NCBI RefSeq assembly: GCF_034259205.1
Contig: NZ_CP139487.1
Coordinates: forward strand, 434,001 to 498,000
Length of the DNA: 64,000 nt
Direction: 5' to 3'
Source: Peredibacter starrii
GTDB lineage: Bacteria > Bdellovibrionota > Bacteriovoracia > Bacteriovoracales > Bacteriovoracaceae
The notes beneath the pieces were generated by a model. The model did not search any database. It was not told the origin of the DNA and worked only from the letters and a program-made list of their open reading frames with translations. The translations under genes were made by a program, and so were the position numbers. Positions 8,100 through 16,504 of the stretch are shown here, piece by piece; position 1 is the stretch's first letter, and each line of letters opens with the position of its first letter.

Positions 8100-8669
8100 T
8101 TATTCAAAGTCAGCGGTAGATTGATTACCAAAGAATTGATTGATCGCCTTCTTTGCATCACTAAAATCATGACCCTTCGAGATGAGGAACCTTAAAACCT
8201 TGTCTCGAAGTTTTTGTTTCTCGAGTGGGTTTTTAGGAATTTCTTTCGAGCGAAGTTTCTTCGCCACGAGCTTTTCAATCGAATCTTCATCCGTGATGCC
8301 CAATTCTTGTTCCACCATACGAAACTCTTCGGCCTCGAAAGTGAGTTTTTCCTGAGAACCTCTACGACGGATTTTGTCCTCAGACTCACCCTTCATCATC
8401 CATTTACGAATAAATAAACGGCGGTAGCTTTCTTCCCGAAGTAATCCGCGCTCTTTTAGCTTCGGAATAACTTCATCAATCATATGAGGGAGATTTTGAG
8501 GCTTAGAGCGAAGTTTTTGACGAAGCTTGTACTCAGAGTAATCCTGGCGCGCGAGAAGATGTATGCAGTAATTATAAATTCTGCGAGCGTCGCCGGCCTC
8601 TTCAGCAAGTACCGAAGTGCCCTTAGCTTGCTTTACTTTTTCTCTGAGTTTTTCTAGTTCTTCATTCAT
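8100..8669 (-). CDS. recX: Regulatory protein RecX
   Basis: A RecX-family protein of three-helix repeats that binds and restrains RecA filaments. Typical features are YNYCIHLLARQDYSEYKLRQKL, LLREESYRRLFIRKWMMKG and the C-terminal KVLRFLISKGHDFSDAKKAI. The ATG at 8669 gives 189 residues. The frame extends to a GTG at 8687; neither start has a good ribosome site. It lies directly after recA, beyond a strong terminator hairpin, so its expression probably depends on read-through, as known for recA-recX in other bacteria. Confidence 0.93.
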   Translation of the reverse strand: MNEELEKLREKVKQAKGTSVLAEEAGDARRIYNYCIHLLARQDYSEYKLRQKLRSKPQNLPHMIDEVIPKLKERGLLREESYRRLFIRKWMMKGESEDKIRRRGSQEKLTFEAEEFRMVEQELGITDEDSIEKLVAKKLRSKEIPKNPLEKQKLRDKVLRFLISKGHDFSDAKKAINQFFGNQSTADFE

Positions 8670-8697
8670 CTTAAGATTGGCCGCCACCAGCGGAAGT

Positions 8698-8724
8698 AAA
8701 AAAAAAGCCGCCCGAAGGCGGCTT
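8698..8724 (-). terminator. Strong intrinsic terminator between recA and recX
   Basis: On the minus strand, AAGCCGCC-TTCG-GGCGGCTT forms an eight-pair stem closed by a UUCG tetraloop, followed by a run of nine T (8706-8698). It ends the recA message just before recX and would limit RecX relative to RecA. Confidence 0.93.
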
Positions 8725-8734
8725 AGTTATCAAA

Positions 8735-9841
8735 TTACTGTTTAACAGTCTTTTTGGCCGGAGCTGCTTTCTCTTCTTTGATCTCGCCCGTAGACATATC
8801 TACGTTCGCCATCTCAGCAGATTTAATGATTCCGTGCTTAGCAAGAACCTTCTGACGGATTTCGTTCATTAGCTCAACGTTGTTCTTTAAGAACTCTTTT
8901 GAAGCTTCACGGCCTTGGCCAAGTTTCGAATTATTGTAAGAGTACCAAGCACCAGCTTTCTCTACGATGCCTTCGTTAGCGGCAACATCAAGAAGATCGC
9001 CTTCTTTCGAAATACCCTGACCGTACATGATATCGAATTCAACTTCACGGAAAGGAGGAGCAACTTTGTTCTTAACGATTTTAACTTTAGTACGGTTACC
9101 GATAACTTCTTCACCGTCTTTAAGAGCACCAGTACGACGGATATCCATACGAACTGAAGCGTAGAATTTAAGAGCATTACCACCAGTCGTTGTTTCAGGG
9201 TTACCGAACATAACACCGATTTTCATACGAAGTTGGTTAATGAAGATAACTGTACAGTTCGAACGAGCGATTGAACCAGTTAGCTTACGAAGAGCTTGAG
9301 ACATAAGACGAGCTTGTAGACCCATGTGAGAGTCACCCATGTCGCCTTCAAGTTCAGCTTTCGGCGTAAGAGCAGCAACTGAGTCTACGATAAGTAGATT
9401 AACTGCGCCCGAACGAACAAGCATATCTGTGATTTCTAGGGCCTGCTCACCAGAATCTGGTTGAGAGATAAGAGTGTTAGGAATATCAACACCAAGCTTA
9501 GCAGCGTATACAGTATCAAGCGCGTGCTCAGCATCGATGAAAGCAACTGTTCCACCAGCTTTTTGGCATTCAGCTGCAATGTGAAGAGTCATTGTTGTTT
9601 TACCAGAAGATTCAGGTCCGTAGATTTCAATGATACGGCCTTGAGGAATACCACCCACACCTAGGGCAAGGTCAATTCCAAGAGATCCAGTAGAGATCGC
9701 AGGAACTTTTTCAGCTGCTTCAGCTGAATCTAGGCGCATGATTGCACCTTTACCGAATTGCTTTTCAATTGTTGAAAGGGCCAGGTCTAGCGCTTTCTTT
9801 TTGTTCGCAGCGTCTGCAGTGTTCGCGTGATTCAATGACAT
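8735..9841 (-). CDS. recA: Recombinase RecA
   Basis: A 368-residue RecA that catalyses ATP-dependent strand exchange and SOS co-protease activity. Visible are Walker A GPESSGKT (residues 75-82), Walker [11 protein letters not shown], loop L1 ([16 protein letters not shown]), loop L2 with [16 protein letters not shown], and the [14 protein letters not shown] strand. The C-terminal tail ([14 protein letters not shown]) is basic, unlike the acidic E. coli tail. The ATG has GAGGGAGAA upstream. The 150 bases upstream to pgpA presumably hold the promoter; no convincing LexA box was recognised. Confidence 0.99.
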   Translation of the reverse strand: MSLNHANTADAANKKKALDLALSTIEKQFGKGAIMRLDSAEAAEKVPAISTGSLGIDLALGVGGIPQGRIIEIYGPESSGKTTMTLHIAAECQKAGGTVAFIDAEHALDTVYAAKLGVDIPNTLISQPDSGEQALEITDMLVRSGAVNLLIVDSVAALTPKAELEGDMGDSHMGLQARLMSQALRKLTGSIARSNCTVIFINQLRMKIGVMFGNPETTTGGNALKFYASVRMDIRRTGALKDGEEVIGNRTKVKIVKNKVAPPFREVEFDIMYGQGISKEGDLLDVAANEGIVEKAGAWYSYNNSKLGQGREASKEFLKNNVELMNEIRQKVLAKHGIIKSAEMANVDMSTGEIKEEKAAPAKKTVKQ

Positions 9842-9995
9842 GAGATTCTCCCTCTAAATAACAGTTATGAAGGTGTGTGTTATACATTTGAAGCTAACAT
9901 CGCCCTTCGTTTTCGACAACGTGTTTTCTGCAAATTTTACGGAAAAATTACGGATAACTAAGAATTTGAAATACTTAGATTTTTAACGGCGCGTG

Positions 9996-10475
9996 TTAAA
10001 TAAATCTCTGGAGAATAAACGTAAAAATTCCCGCATAAATTCCACTTACAGCATCGTCCATGATGGTTCCAAAACCATGTTCCATGCGATCGAAGTAAGA
10101 GGCGGGCCAGAATTTTACAATGTCGAAGAAGCGAAAACTTCCGAAGACGAGAAAGAGAGTAGGAAAGTCCACCGTCATAGCGAATGCCCAAGTGATAAGC
10201 ATGCCAATCACTTCATCAATCACAATCCACTGTGGATCATGGAGGTGATACTTCTGCTGCACCTTCTCTGTAACCACGACGGCCGCAACAAAAAGTGTAG
10301 CAATAAGTGCAATCAAACTATAAATGTTTATTTGAAGGTAATGCAGAAGATAAATCAGGGGAATCGTTGCTAAGCTTCCAATAGTCCCTGGGGCCTTCGG
10401 AGATTTTCCGGTGTAAAACCAAGATAAGAAGAGGACTGCGGGAATAGAAGGGCCCTGAATTTTTTGCTCTTTCAT
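9996..10475 (-). CDS. pgpA: Phosphatidylglycerophosphatase A
   Basis: A 159-residue membrane enzyme that removes the phosphate from phosphatidylglycerophosphate in phosphatidylglycerol synthesis. It has the family's motifs in order: GKSPKAPGTIGSL near the N-terminus, HDPQWIVIDEVIGML, FRFFDIVKFWP and GTIMDDAVSGIYAG, with hydrophobic segments between. Length fits the family (about 160-170). Its start at 10475 is divergent from the next gene, with only a weak ribosome site visible. Confidence 0.88.
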   Translation of the reverse strand: MKEQKIQGPSIPAVLFLSWFYTGKSPKAPGTIGSLATIPLIYLLHYLQINIYSLIALIATLFVAAVVVTEKVQQKYHLHDPQWIVIDEVIGMLITWAFAMTVDFPTLFLVFGSFRFFDIVKFWPASYFDRMEHGFGTIMDDAVSGIYAGIFTFILQRFI

Positions 10476-10535
10476 AATATTTACGTTAGTTTGCCTTTTC
10501 TAAACTTTAAACGCGATTCGAGAGATTGGCAAAAT

Positions 10536-11777
10536 ATGACCCAACGTCCAAGCTACCTTTCTGAATATGGATTTAACTGGGAAACATTTGATGTCGTTTG
10601 TAGTGGTAAATCATCACTAGATGCCACCAACTACTTCACTGAACTTGGAGACAAAAGCCAAGTTGCTAATTTTTTAAACGGTTATGGATTTGATATTTCA
10701 GATCCAGTTGAAAGTGCCGAGCTTTTCGGGATTTTCCAGGAAGCAGTTCAATTCATTAAGCGCTACTTCTTGATTGAAGGAAACCCTGAGGGTTTAGATC
10801 TTCGCGTACCGCACTATCTTTTTACCATCACCAATATTTCTGAACTTTTCCTCGCGGCCACTGGTCACTCATCAGTGAAGCTGAAAAAAGAAGAAGAACT
10901 TTGGGCCGGTGTGGTTTTGAAGGTCATGCATACTCTTCTTCACACTGATAAAGATCTCCGTTATCGATATTTCTCAACTATTCAGCAGCAGATTTTCGAT
11001 CGTTTTTATAAGTTCACTCATCGTGATGAGCAGAACCGTTTGTTTTTGAAAAACGACGCTGGAACTTCGATTCCTCTGTACGATTTTCAGACGAAAGCGA
11101 AAAAGACCCGTGACTCAATTGTGATTAAACTTCTTCATAAGCAAGAGAACGTTGCCGAAGAGCTGTTTGACAGAATTGGGGTGAGAATCATCACGTACAA
11201 TAAGCTCGATGCTTTACGAGTGATTAAATTTCTTCACCGTAATCACGTGATCATGATTAACAACATTAAACCAAGTCGTTCTCAGAACACTTTGGTGGAT
11301 CTTCCTCGTCTTCGCACGCGTATGTTCTCTCTCTATAAAGAGGCGATTCGTAACAATATGCCGGAAGATGTTTTTTATCAGCGCCTAAATGCCCTGATTG
11401 ATGATTGTCCAACTGGGAAGTCTCATCACGATAATCGTCATACTTCTGATGAGTACCGCGCGATTCACTTCACTGGCCGACAATTAATTAAGTATCGTAA
11501 CCCGTTTATGTCTTCTTTTAATGAAGTGAGAAAGTTGGCATTGAAGGACCGTGAAAATCCGGTTTCTCAAGCTCTCCTGCATCTTGATACTTCGGCCATT
11601 TCTCGAGATGTACGTTTCTTTTATCCATTCGAAGTTCAGGTCACAGATTATGAGAGCCACCTGAAAAATACTCAGGGCGAGGCCTCACATAATGAGTACA
11701 AGAAGTCTCAGCTTCGTTCAGCAATGAAGCGTATCTTCCGTCCAATCATTGAATTGAATAACCTTAAAGTCGATTAA
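10536..11777 (+). CDS. RelA/SpoT-like nucleotidyltransferase-fold protein (possible TIGR04552 family)
   Basis: A 413-residue protein when started at the ATG at 10536; the frame opens earlier at 10464, but that would overlap the divergent pgpA start. The centre (AEELFDRIGVRIITYNKLDALRVIKFL) matches the core strand-helix of the (p)ppGpp synthetase fold, where xDrxGvRii...D...v...l is typical. The following DEYRAIHFTGRQLIKYRN region and FPFEVQV-like strand (YPFEVQVTD) resemble the substrate and EVQ strands of RelA/SpoT. It lacks an HD hydrolase and TGS domain. I recall uncharacterised Bdellovibrio/myxobacterial proteins (TIGR04552) of this type. Whether it makes (p)ppGpp is unknown. Confidence 0.7.
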   Translation: MTQRPSYLSEYGFNWETFDVVCSGKSSLDATNYFTELGDKSQVANFLNGYGFDISDPVESAELFGIFQEAVQFIKRYFLIEGNPEGLDLRVPHYLFTITNISELFLAATGHSSVKLKKEEELWAGVVLKVMHTLLHTDKDLRYRYFSTIQQQIFDRFYKFTHRDEQNRLFLKNDAGTSIPLYDFQTKAKKTRDSIVIKLLHKQENVAEELFDRIGVRIITYNKLDALRVIKFLHRNHVIMINNIKPSRSQNTLVDLPRLRTRMFSLYKEAIRNNMPEDVFYQRLNALIDDCPTGKSHHDNRHTSDEYRAIHFTGRQLIKYRNPFMSSFNEVRKLALKDRENPVSQALLHLDTSAISRDVRFFYPFEVQVTDYESHLKNTQGEASHNEYKKSQLRSAMKRIFRPIIELNNLKVD

Positions 11778-12657
11778 GATTCTGCTTGATGAAGAGATCA
11801 ATGCGCTCGTTTACCATCGCCGGATAATCCGCCTGGGGAACGTGTGAGCCATCCTTCATGAAATAAGTCTCAGCATTTGGCAGGAGAGTCGCGAGAGTTC
11901 TCTGAACGTGATTTGGAATCACATTATCTTTATGTCCACCCATTACCAGGGCCGGCATCGACATTTGTTCTAAGCTACCTGTGATGTTCTGACGAGTCAT
12001 CTCATTGAAGAGTTGGAAGAAGACTTCGGCCCCTAGTTGGCCAACTCGATTGAGGTAAATCTCGATGAACTCTTTTGAAACTTTGCCCTTATTAAATCCT
12101 GTGGTGTGAATAATTTCACGCACGATTGGATTCATCCCACCTGAGCTCCAGATCTTATTAAAGACGCCTGGGTACTTTTCCATTCCTAAATTTAAGAACG
12201 GAGTGATGAATTCCATAAGGTTTGAATCAAACATCACGTCTTTGACGTTAATAAATGTTCCCGAAATAAGAACCATGCCGCTCACTAAAGACGGATAGTC
12301 TTTCGCAAGTTGAAGACAAACGTTCACACCCATACTGTGACCAAGCATCACTGCTTTGTGGATTCCTAAAAATTCACAAAGGTCATGAACATCCTTCGCC
12401 ATTTGTTGAAAAGTGATCTTTTTTACATCGGCCGCACCAGTGGACTGGAAGTGACCGCGGTAATCGTGAATAAGAATTTGATAACCTAAGTTATCAAAAT
12501 ATTCAGTCTGAAATTTCCAGTGATGATTACTGCACACGAGACCATAGTTGAAAACCAACACCGGTTTAGCTGGATCAATTTTGGTGAAGTTTTTCACGAA
12601 GAAGATCTGTTCATGGTCAGATGTGCGAAAAAAGTTGGCGTCACTGTTTTTAAACAT
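11764..12657 (-). CDS. Alpha/beta hydrolase
   Basis: A 297-residue alpha/beta-hydrolase fold enzyme. The nucleophile elbow is GHSMG (Ser at about residue 107). The acid is in GGHKDNVIP and the catalytic His in DGSHVPQADYP, giving a complete triad. An oxyanion region lies near VFNYGLVCSNHHWKFQTEYF. There is no signal peptide, so it is cytoplasmic. The substrate cannot be inferred. Its end overlaps the convergent RelA-like gene by 14 bases, and its start abuts the FHA gene with one base between. Confidence 0.88.
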   Translation of the reverse strand: MFKNSDANFFRTSDHEQIFFVKNFTKIDPAKPVLVFNYGLVCSNHHWKFQTEYFDNLGYQILIHDYRGHFQSTGAADVKKITFQQMAKDVHDLCEFLGIHKAVMLGHSMGVNVCLQLAKDYPSLVSGMVLISGTFINVKDVMFDSNLMEFITPFLNLGMEKYPGVFNKIWSSGGMNPIVREIIHTTGFNKGKVSKEFIEIYLNRVGQLGAEVFFQLFNEMTRQNITGSLEQMSMPALVMGGHKDNVIPNHVQRTLATLLPNAETYFMKDGSHVPQADYPAMVNERIDLFIKQNLNRL

Positions 12658-12658
12658 A

Positions 12659-13066
12659 CTATTTCATCTTTCTCGTTAGGCCCTCAATCACTGGAAGGCG
12701 AGGAGAGTTAGTATCTACGAGCTGAGAAAGCTTTTTATCCAGGATATTTTTTTTGCTATCACGAACGGTGTCTTCAAAGCCCAGGACTTTGAAAGTGGTT
12801 TTACCAATCAACACCTGATCATTAGGTTTTAATTTTCGAATGACCGATGCGCGCTTTCCATTGATGAGATAAAACTCAACTCCGCGCTGAGGATGAATCA
12901 GAAGTTCATTCCCAATCACTTCCAGCATCACATGAGACGCTGAAAGTTCATTGTCCTTAATCCAAAGGTCGCCAGTACTTGCTCCCAGATAAATCTGGTT
13001 CTGATAATACTTAAAAGTCGAAACGACATTTAAGTCCGGGCTTTGGGTGATTTCAATCTGAATCAT
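12659..13066 (-). CDS. FHA-domain protein
   Basis: A 135-residue protein made mostly of one forkhead-associated domain, which binds phosphothreonine peptides. Visible are the GASTG-DLWIKDNELSASHVMLEV stretch (Ser and His as in the binding loop of FHA) and the closing INGKRA...LKPNDQVLIGKTTFKVLG. It sits in a recG-FHA-hydrolase run on the minus strand with gaps of one to two bases, so it is probably co-transcribed. Its kinase partner is not in this run. Confidence 0.85.
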   Translation of the reverse strand: MIQIEITQSPDLNVVSTFKYYQNQIYLGASTGDLWIKDNELSASHVMLEVIGNELLIHPQRGVEFYLINGKRASVIRKLKPNDQVLIGKTTFKVLGFEDTVRDSKKNILDKKLSQLVDTNSPRLPVIEGLTRKMK

Positions 13067-13068
13067 AC

Positions 13069-15165
13069 CTAGATAGTATCGAGGATTTTCTGATCTTTTG
13101 CGAGTCTTTCAAAATGAGGAGCAAGGAGTTCCGGATGGGTCTGTTGCAGACGCTCAACATCGGCCACCACCTTCTCTAAAATAGCGGTATGAGTAAGGAA
13201 ATTCGCGAGTTTTTTGCTGGTTGTTGTTCCTGATTGATCTACTCCAAAAAGGTCACCTTCACCGCGGAATTTCAAGTCTTCCTCTGCAATGACGAACCCA
13301 TCCAGATTTTTCTCGATGACTTCAAGGCGTTGATGGGCCTCAGGTGAGACCTCTTTATCTAAAACTAAAAAGCAGAATCCTGGTTTATCACCACGACCCA
13401 CACGACCTCTTAATTGATGAAGTGAAGAGAGGCCGAAGCGCTCAGGATTATAAATACTCATGATCGTAGCATTCGGAACGTTGATACCGACTTCAATGAC
13501 GCTGGTAGAAACCAGGATATTCACCTTCTTCTCACGGAAGGCCTGCACCACTTGGTCTTTTTCTTCTGGCTTCATCTGGCCATGAAGCATCTCTACCTTG
13601 AAGCCTTTGAAGGTTTCCTGATAGCGCTTAAGACTTTCTTTTACGTTTTGCAGATCTAAAGTTTCTGATTCATCGATGGCGGGGAAAACAAAGTAGGCCT
13701 GCTCACCAAGCATCAGGCGACTCTTTACAAATTCCACGTACTTCCCGTAATTCACTTTTTCAGTGATACGAGTCTTAATACCTTTACGGCCCGCTGGCAT
13801 CATCTTGATAGAAGAAATATCAAGATCGCCATATTGAGCGAGTGAAAGTGTTCTTGGAATCGGAGTGGCAGTCATAATTAAACTATGAGTGCCTTCACCC
13901 TTGGCAACTAATCTCAGACGCTGTTCCACGCCGAATTTATGTTGTTCATCAATGATCGCAAGACCCAGTTTTTTAAAAACCACAGAGTCTTGAAAGAGAG
14001 CGTGAGTACCAACGACAATTTCCGTCTCGCCGCTGGCAAGTTTCGCTAAAATTGCTTTCTTTTCTTTGGCCTTAGTTGATCCAAGCAGAAGCTCAATATT
14101 AAGAGCAGGGTTTAGTTCTTTAAAAGAATTGTAGTGCTGAGTTGCCAATGCTTCGGTTGGACACATCATCCCGACTTGAAATCCACTCTTGTTGGCTACT
14201 CTCGCCGCAAGCCACGCCACAATGGTTTTCCCACAACCCACGTCACCTTGAACCATTCTCATCATCGGGTGACCAGACTTAAAGTCCTTCACGATTTCTT
14301 CGAACACTTTAAGTTGATCAGTGGTGAGTTCAAATGGCAGATGCTTTACGAGATCATTGACCTTGCTTGGTTCAAGACTGATCACCGGAGCGTCTTTGCG
14401 TTTAATGTACTTACGACGAGTCTGAATCTTTAATTGATCGATTAAAAACTCTTCGTAAATAAGACGTTCTTCGGCTGCATCTTTCTTTTTCAGATCAAAA
14501 CTCGCAGCAGGAATTCTTCCATGGATGACCTTGAAAGCGTCACCCAGACTCATTTTTGAGTCATAACCCAGTTCCGGAAGAGTCTGCGGAATGTTCTGCC
14601 AGAGAGTAGGGGGAACAAGATCGAAGACTTTCTTTAAATGATTGCCGGCGATCTTATTTACGGTCGGGTATTCCAGAATGTAATCTGAGTTACCTTCATC
14701 GTTCACAATGATTTGTGGATTGATGATTTGTTTCTGGGCCTTATATTCCTGCATTTGTCCCAGGAACGTGATGCTCTCAAGGCCTTCAATCTGTTTTTTC
14801 TGATTAGGATAAAGATTAAACCAACGAAGACCCAAGGTTTCTGATGAGTGATGATCTTTTAGGACAACATAACCGTTATACAAAAGAATGTTCCCCCGAC
14901 CGCGACGACCGAATGCGGGCTTCACTTCAACATGAATGACTTTTCCTGAGCCTTTAAAAAACTGATTCATCACCGCTTCTCGAAACGGTTGAACAGCTGG
15001 CATTTTGTGAATTCTTAGAGGAAGGATCCATAACAGATCATGAAGAGTCGAAAGCCCTACTTCTTCCAATTTTTCAATTGTAGGAGAGGGCTTTTTGCCT
15101 TTGGCGAGATCGCTTACAGGTGAAAGCCAGCTTAGATTAGCTGTACTTAACGTCTTGGACCTCAT
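13069..15165 (-). CDS. recG: ATP-dependent DNA helicase RecG
   Basis: A 698-residue superfamily 2 helicase that remodels stalled forks and Holliday junctions. An N-terminal wedge/OB domain is followed by motor motifs: Walker A GDVGCGKT (about residue 310), DEQHKFGVEQR, MTATPIPRTLSLAQYGDLD, STSVIEVGINVPNA and QLRGRVGRG. The C-terminal FRGEGDLFGVDQSG is the RecG-specific TRG-like region. The start at 15165 lies inside the 3' end of greA (29-base overlap), so the two are translationally linked. Confidence 0.98.
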   Translation of the reverse strand: MRSKTLSTANLSWLSPVSDLAKGKKPSPTIEKLEEVGLSTLHDLLWILPLRIHKMPAVQPFREAVMNQFFKGSGKVIHVEVKPAFGRRGRGNILLYNGYVVLKDHHSSETLGLRWFNLYPNQKKQIEGLESITFLGQMQEYKAQKQIINPQIIVNDEGNSDYILEYPTVNKIAGNHLKKVFDLVPPTLWQNIPQTLPELGYDSKMSLGDAFKVIHGRIPAASFDLKKKDAAEERLIYEEFLIDQLKIQTRRKYIKRKDAPVISLEPSKVNDLVKHLPFELTTDQLKVFEEIVKDFKSGHPMMRMVQGDVGCGKTIVAWLAARVANKSGFQVGMMCPTEALATQHYNSFKELNPALNIELLLGSTKAKEKKAILAKLASGETEIVVGTHALFQDSVVFKKLGLAIIDEQHKFGVEQRLRLVAKGEGTHSLIMTATPIPRTLSLAQYGDLDISSIKMMPAGRKGIKTRITEKVNYGKYVEFVKSRLMLGEQAYFVFPAIDESETLDLQNVKESLKRYQETFKGFKVEMLHGQMKPEEKDQVVQAFREKKVNILVSTSVIEVGINVPNATIMSIYNPERFGLSSLHQLRGRVGRGDKPGFCFLVLDKEVSPEAHQRLEVIEKNLDGFVIAEEDLKFRGEGDLFGVDQSGTTTSKKLANFLTHTAILEKVVADVERLQQTHPELLAPHFERLAKDQKILDTI

Positions 15166-15610
15166 AAGTCAGATCACCTTTAGGGGCCTTAACAATTACT
15201 TCATCTCCATTCTCTTTGCCGATCAAAGCGCGGCCCAACGGAGAGTTGTATGAAATTTTATTTGGATCAGTCATCGCCTCGTCTTCACCAACGATTTGAT
15301 AAGTGAAAGTGACTTCTTTTTGATTATCAAAAATAGTCACAGTAGCACCGAATACGATTTTATCAGTATTAAGAGTGGCAACGTCGATTACGCGAGCACG
15401 CGCAATTTTACTTTGCACATCTAGGATACGACCTTCAATGATTGATTGACGTTCTTTAGCGGCAGCGTATTCAGCATTTTCTTTTAAGTCACCAAGATCG
15501 CGGGCCTCAGAAATTGCTTGTTTAATTTGTTCACGCTCAACTCGGATCAGATGACTTAGTTCATCTTCCAAAAGTTTGCGGCCTTTTAATGTCATTGGAC
15601 AATCGCTCAT
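15137..15610 (-). CDS. greA: Transcription elongation factor GreA
   Basis: A 157-residue GreA, the usual length. It is the secondary-channel factor that induces cleavage of backtracked RNA. The N-terminal coiled coil carries the catalytic acidic tip (EARDLGDLKENAEYAAAKERQ), and the C-terminal FKBP-like domain ends in SPLGRALIGKENGDEVIVKAP. It is followed by recG with overlap and preceded, 13 bases away, by a zinc-ribbon protein gene. Confidence 0.97.
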   Translation of the reverse strand: MSDCPMTLKGRKLLEDELSHLIRVEREQIKQAISEARDLGDLKENAEYAAAKERQSIIEGRILDVQSKIARARVIDVATLNTDKIVFGATVTIFDNQKEVTFTYQIVGEDEAMTDPNKISYNSPLGRALIGKENGDEVIVKAPKGDLTYEVQDVKYS

Positions 15611-15623
15611 ACTCTTCCTTCAA

Positions 15624-15914
15624 CTACTTCTTAAACAAAGCCGCGGCCTTTGCCAGGGCATCCTGTCGTTCTTTATCTGGATTACTACCAGGAGAGCCTA
15701 TCTTAAAATAATCACAAAAGTTAGCCTTCTCTTTATCCTGGACGCGATCAGCAGAGGTTTCCCGGCACTCGTTATAGGCCTTAGGATCATAGAACTGACA
15801 CATTTTGCAGCAGCGAAGGTCGGTATTGCAAGAAGGACATACATCTCTTCTTCCAACCATGATTTTGTATGTATCTGAAAGCGGTTTCCCACATTTATAG
15901 CAAGTTAGTGACAC
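15624..15914 (-). CDS. Small zinc-ribbon-type protein
   Basis: A 96-residue protein with two zinc-ligand pairs at the N-terminus (CYKCGKPL and CPSC, as in a rubredoxin-like knuckle). A second Cys cluster follows (CCKMCQFYDPKAYNEC...NFCDYF), which recurs in small uncharacterised proteins of many bacteria. It probably binds one or two zinc ions. It sits between an exported protein gene (zero gap) and greA (9-base gap after the stop) and is likely co-transcribed with greA. Function unknown. Confidence 0.8.
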   Translation of the reverse strand: MSLTCYKCGKPLSDTYKIMVGRRDVCPSCNTDLRCCKMCQFYDPKAYNECRETSADRVQDKEKANFCDYFKIGSPGSNPDKERQDALAKAAALFKK

Positions 15915-16421
15915 TTAAAACTCCTGGCCCACGCCAACTCCCAGGCCCATTCCATTCTTATCGCCCACAGGGGAGAAATAAATCTTCGGTGTATTACGCT
16001 TGTTATATTCTTCAACCGACTTCGAAAGTAAATACTCGTTGTTGTAGGTCTCAGTTTTTGAAACAAGGTAGCTAATGGCAATTAAGCCTGCACCGCCAAA
16101 AAGAAGAAAGTTTTTGCTGGTGAAACTTTCGTTCTCGCCATCGTTCGGACGCATAAGACTACCCAGAATCATCACTGTTCCCAGTGTACTCATGGCAGCA
16201 CTTTTCCAAGATGAGCGGTTGTTGGCCTGATACTCATCAAGGAGACCCTTCGCCACTTCATCTTTTTCCAGATAATAGCGCAGGCCCTCGCCCTTATTAT
16301 TGCTACTGACATCCACTAAGACCTCTTGGTAATTAATGGTGGCCACTCGACTGCACGTCTCTGCCGCCCAAGCAAGTTGGGTCGTAAGAAGATACGTAAT
16401 CAAAACAGTCAGCTTTAGCAT
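15915..16421 (-). CDS. Exported/membrane protein of unknown function
   Basis: A 168-residue protein if started at MLKLTVLITYLL (16421), which gives a standard signal peptide ending in QLAWA before AETC. The frame opens 15 codons earlier at 16466, and the ribosome site does not decide between them. Residues about 80-125 hold two hydrophobic segments (AAMSTLGTVMILGSLM and FLLFGGAGLIAISYLV) that may anchor it in a membrane. The C-terminus (FSPVGDKNGMGLGVGVGQEF) resembles the final strand of an outer-membrane protein. No family recognised. Confidence 0.75.
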   Translation of the reverse strand: MLKLTVLITYLLTTQLAWAAETCSRVATINYQEVLVDVSSNNKGEGLRYYLEKDEVAKGLLDEYQANNRSSWKSAAMSTLGTVMILGSLMRPNDGENESFTSKNFLLFGGAGLIAISYLVSKTETYNNEYLLSKSVEEYNKRNTPKIYFSPVGDKNGMGLGVGVGQEF

Positions 16422-16504
16422 GGGGTAAATTAGTTCTCTAGTTCTTAACTTTGGTTCTATCGGCATTTTAACTTACCATAAAATAAAAAGCGACCTTGTA
16501 ATTT

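Noticed and set aside
9842-9995. LexA-type operator upstream of recA
   Set aside because: Looked for CTGT-N8-ACAG, GAAC-N4-GTTC and TTAC-N3-GTAA types; only partial matches were seen.
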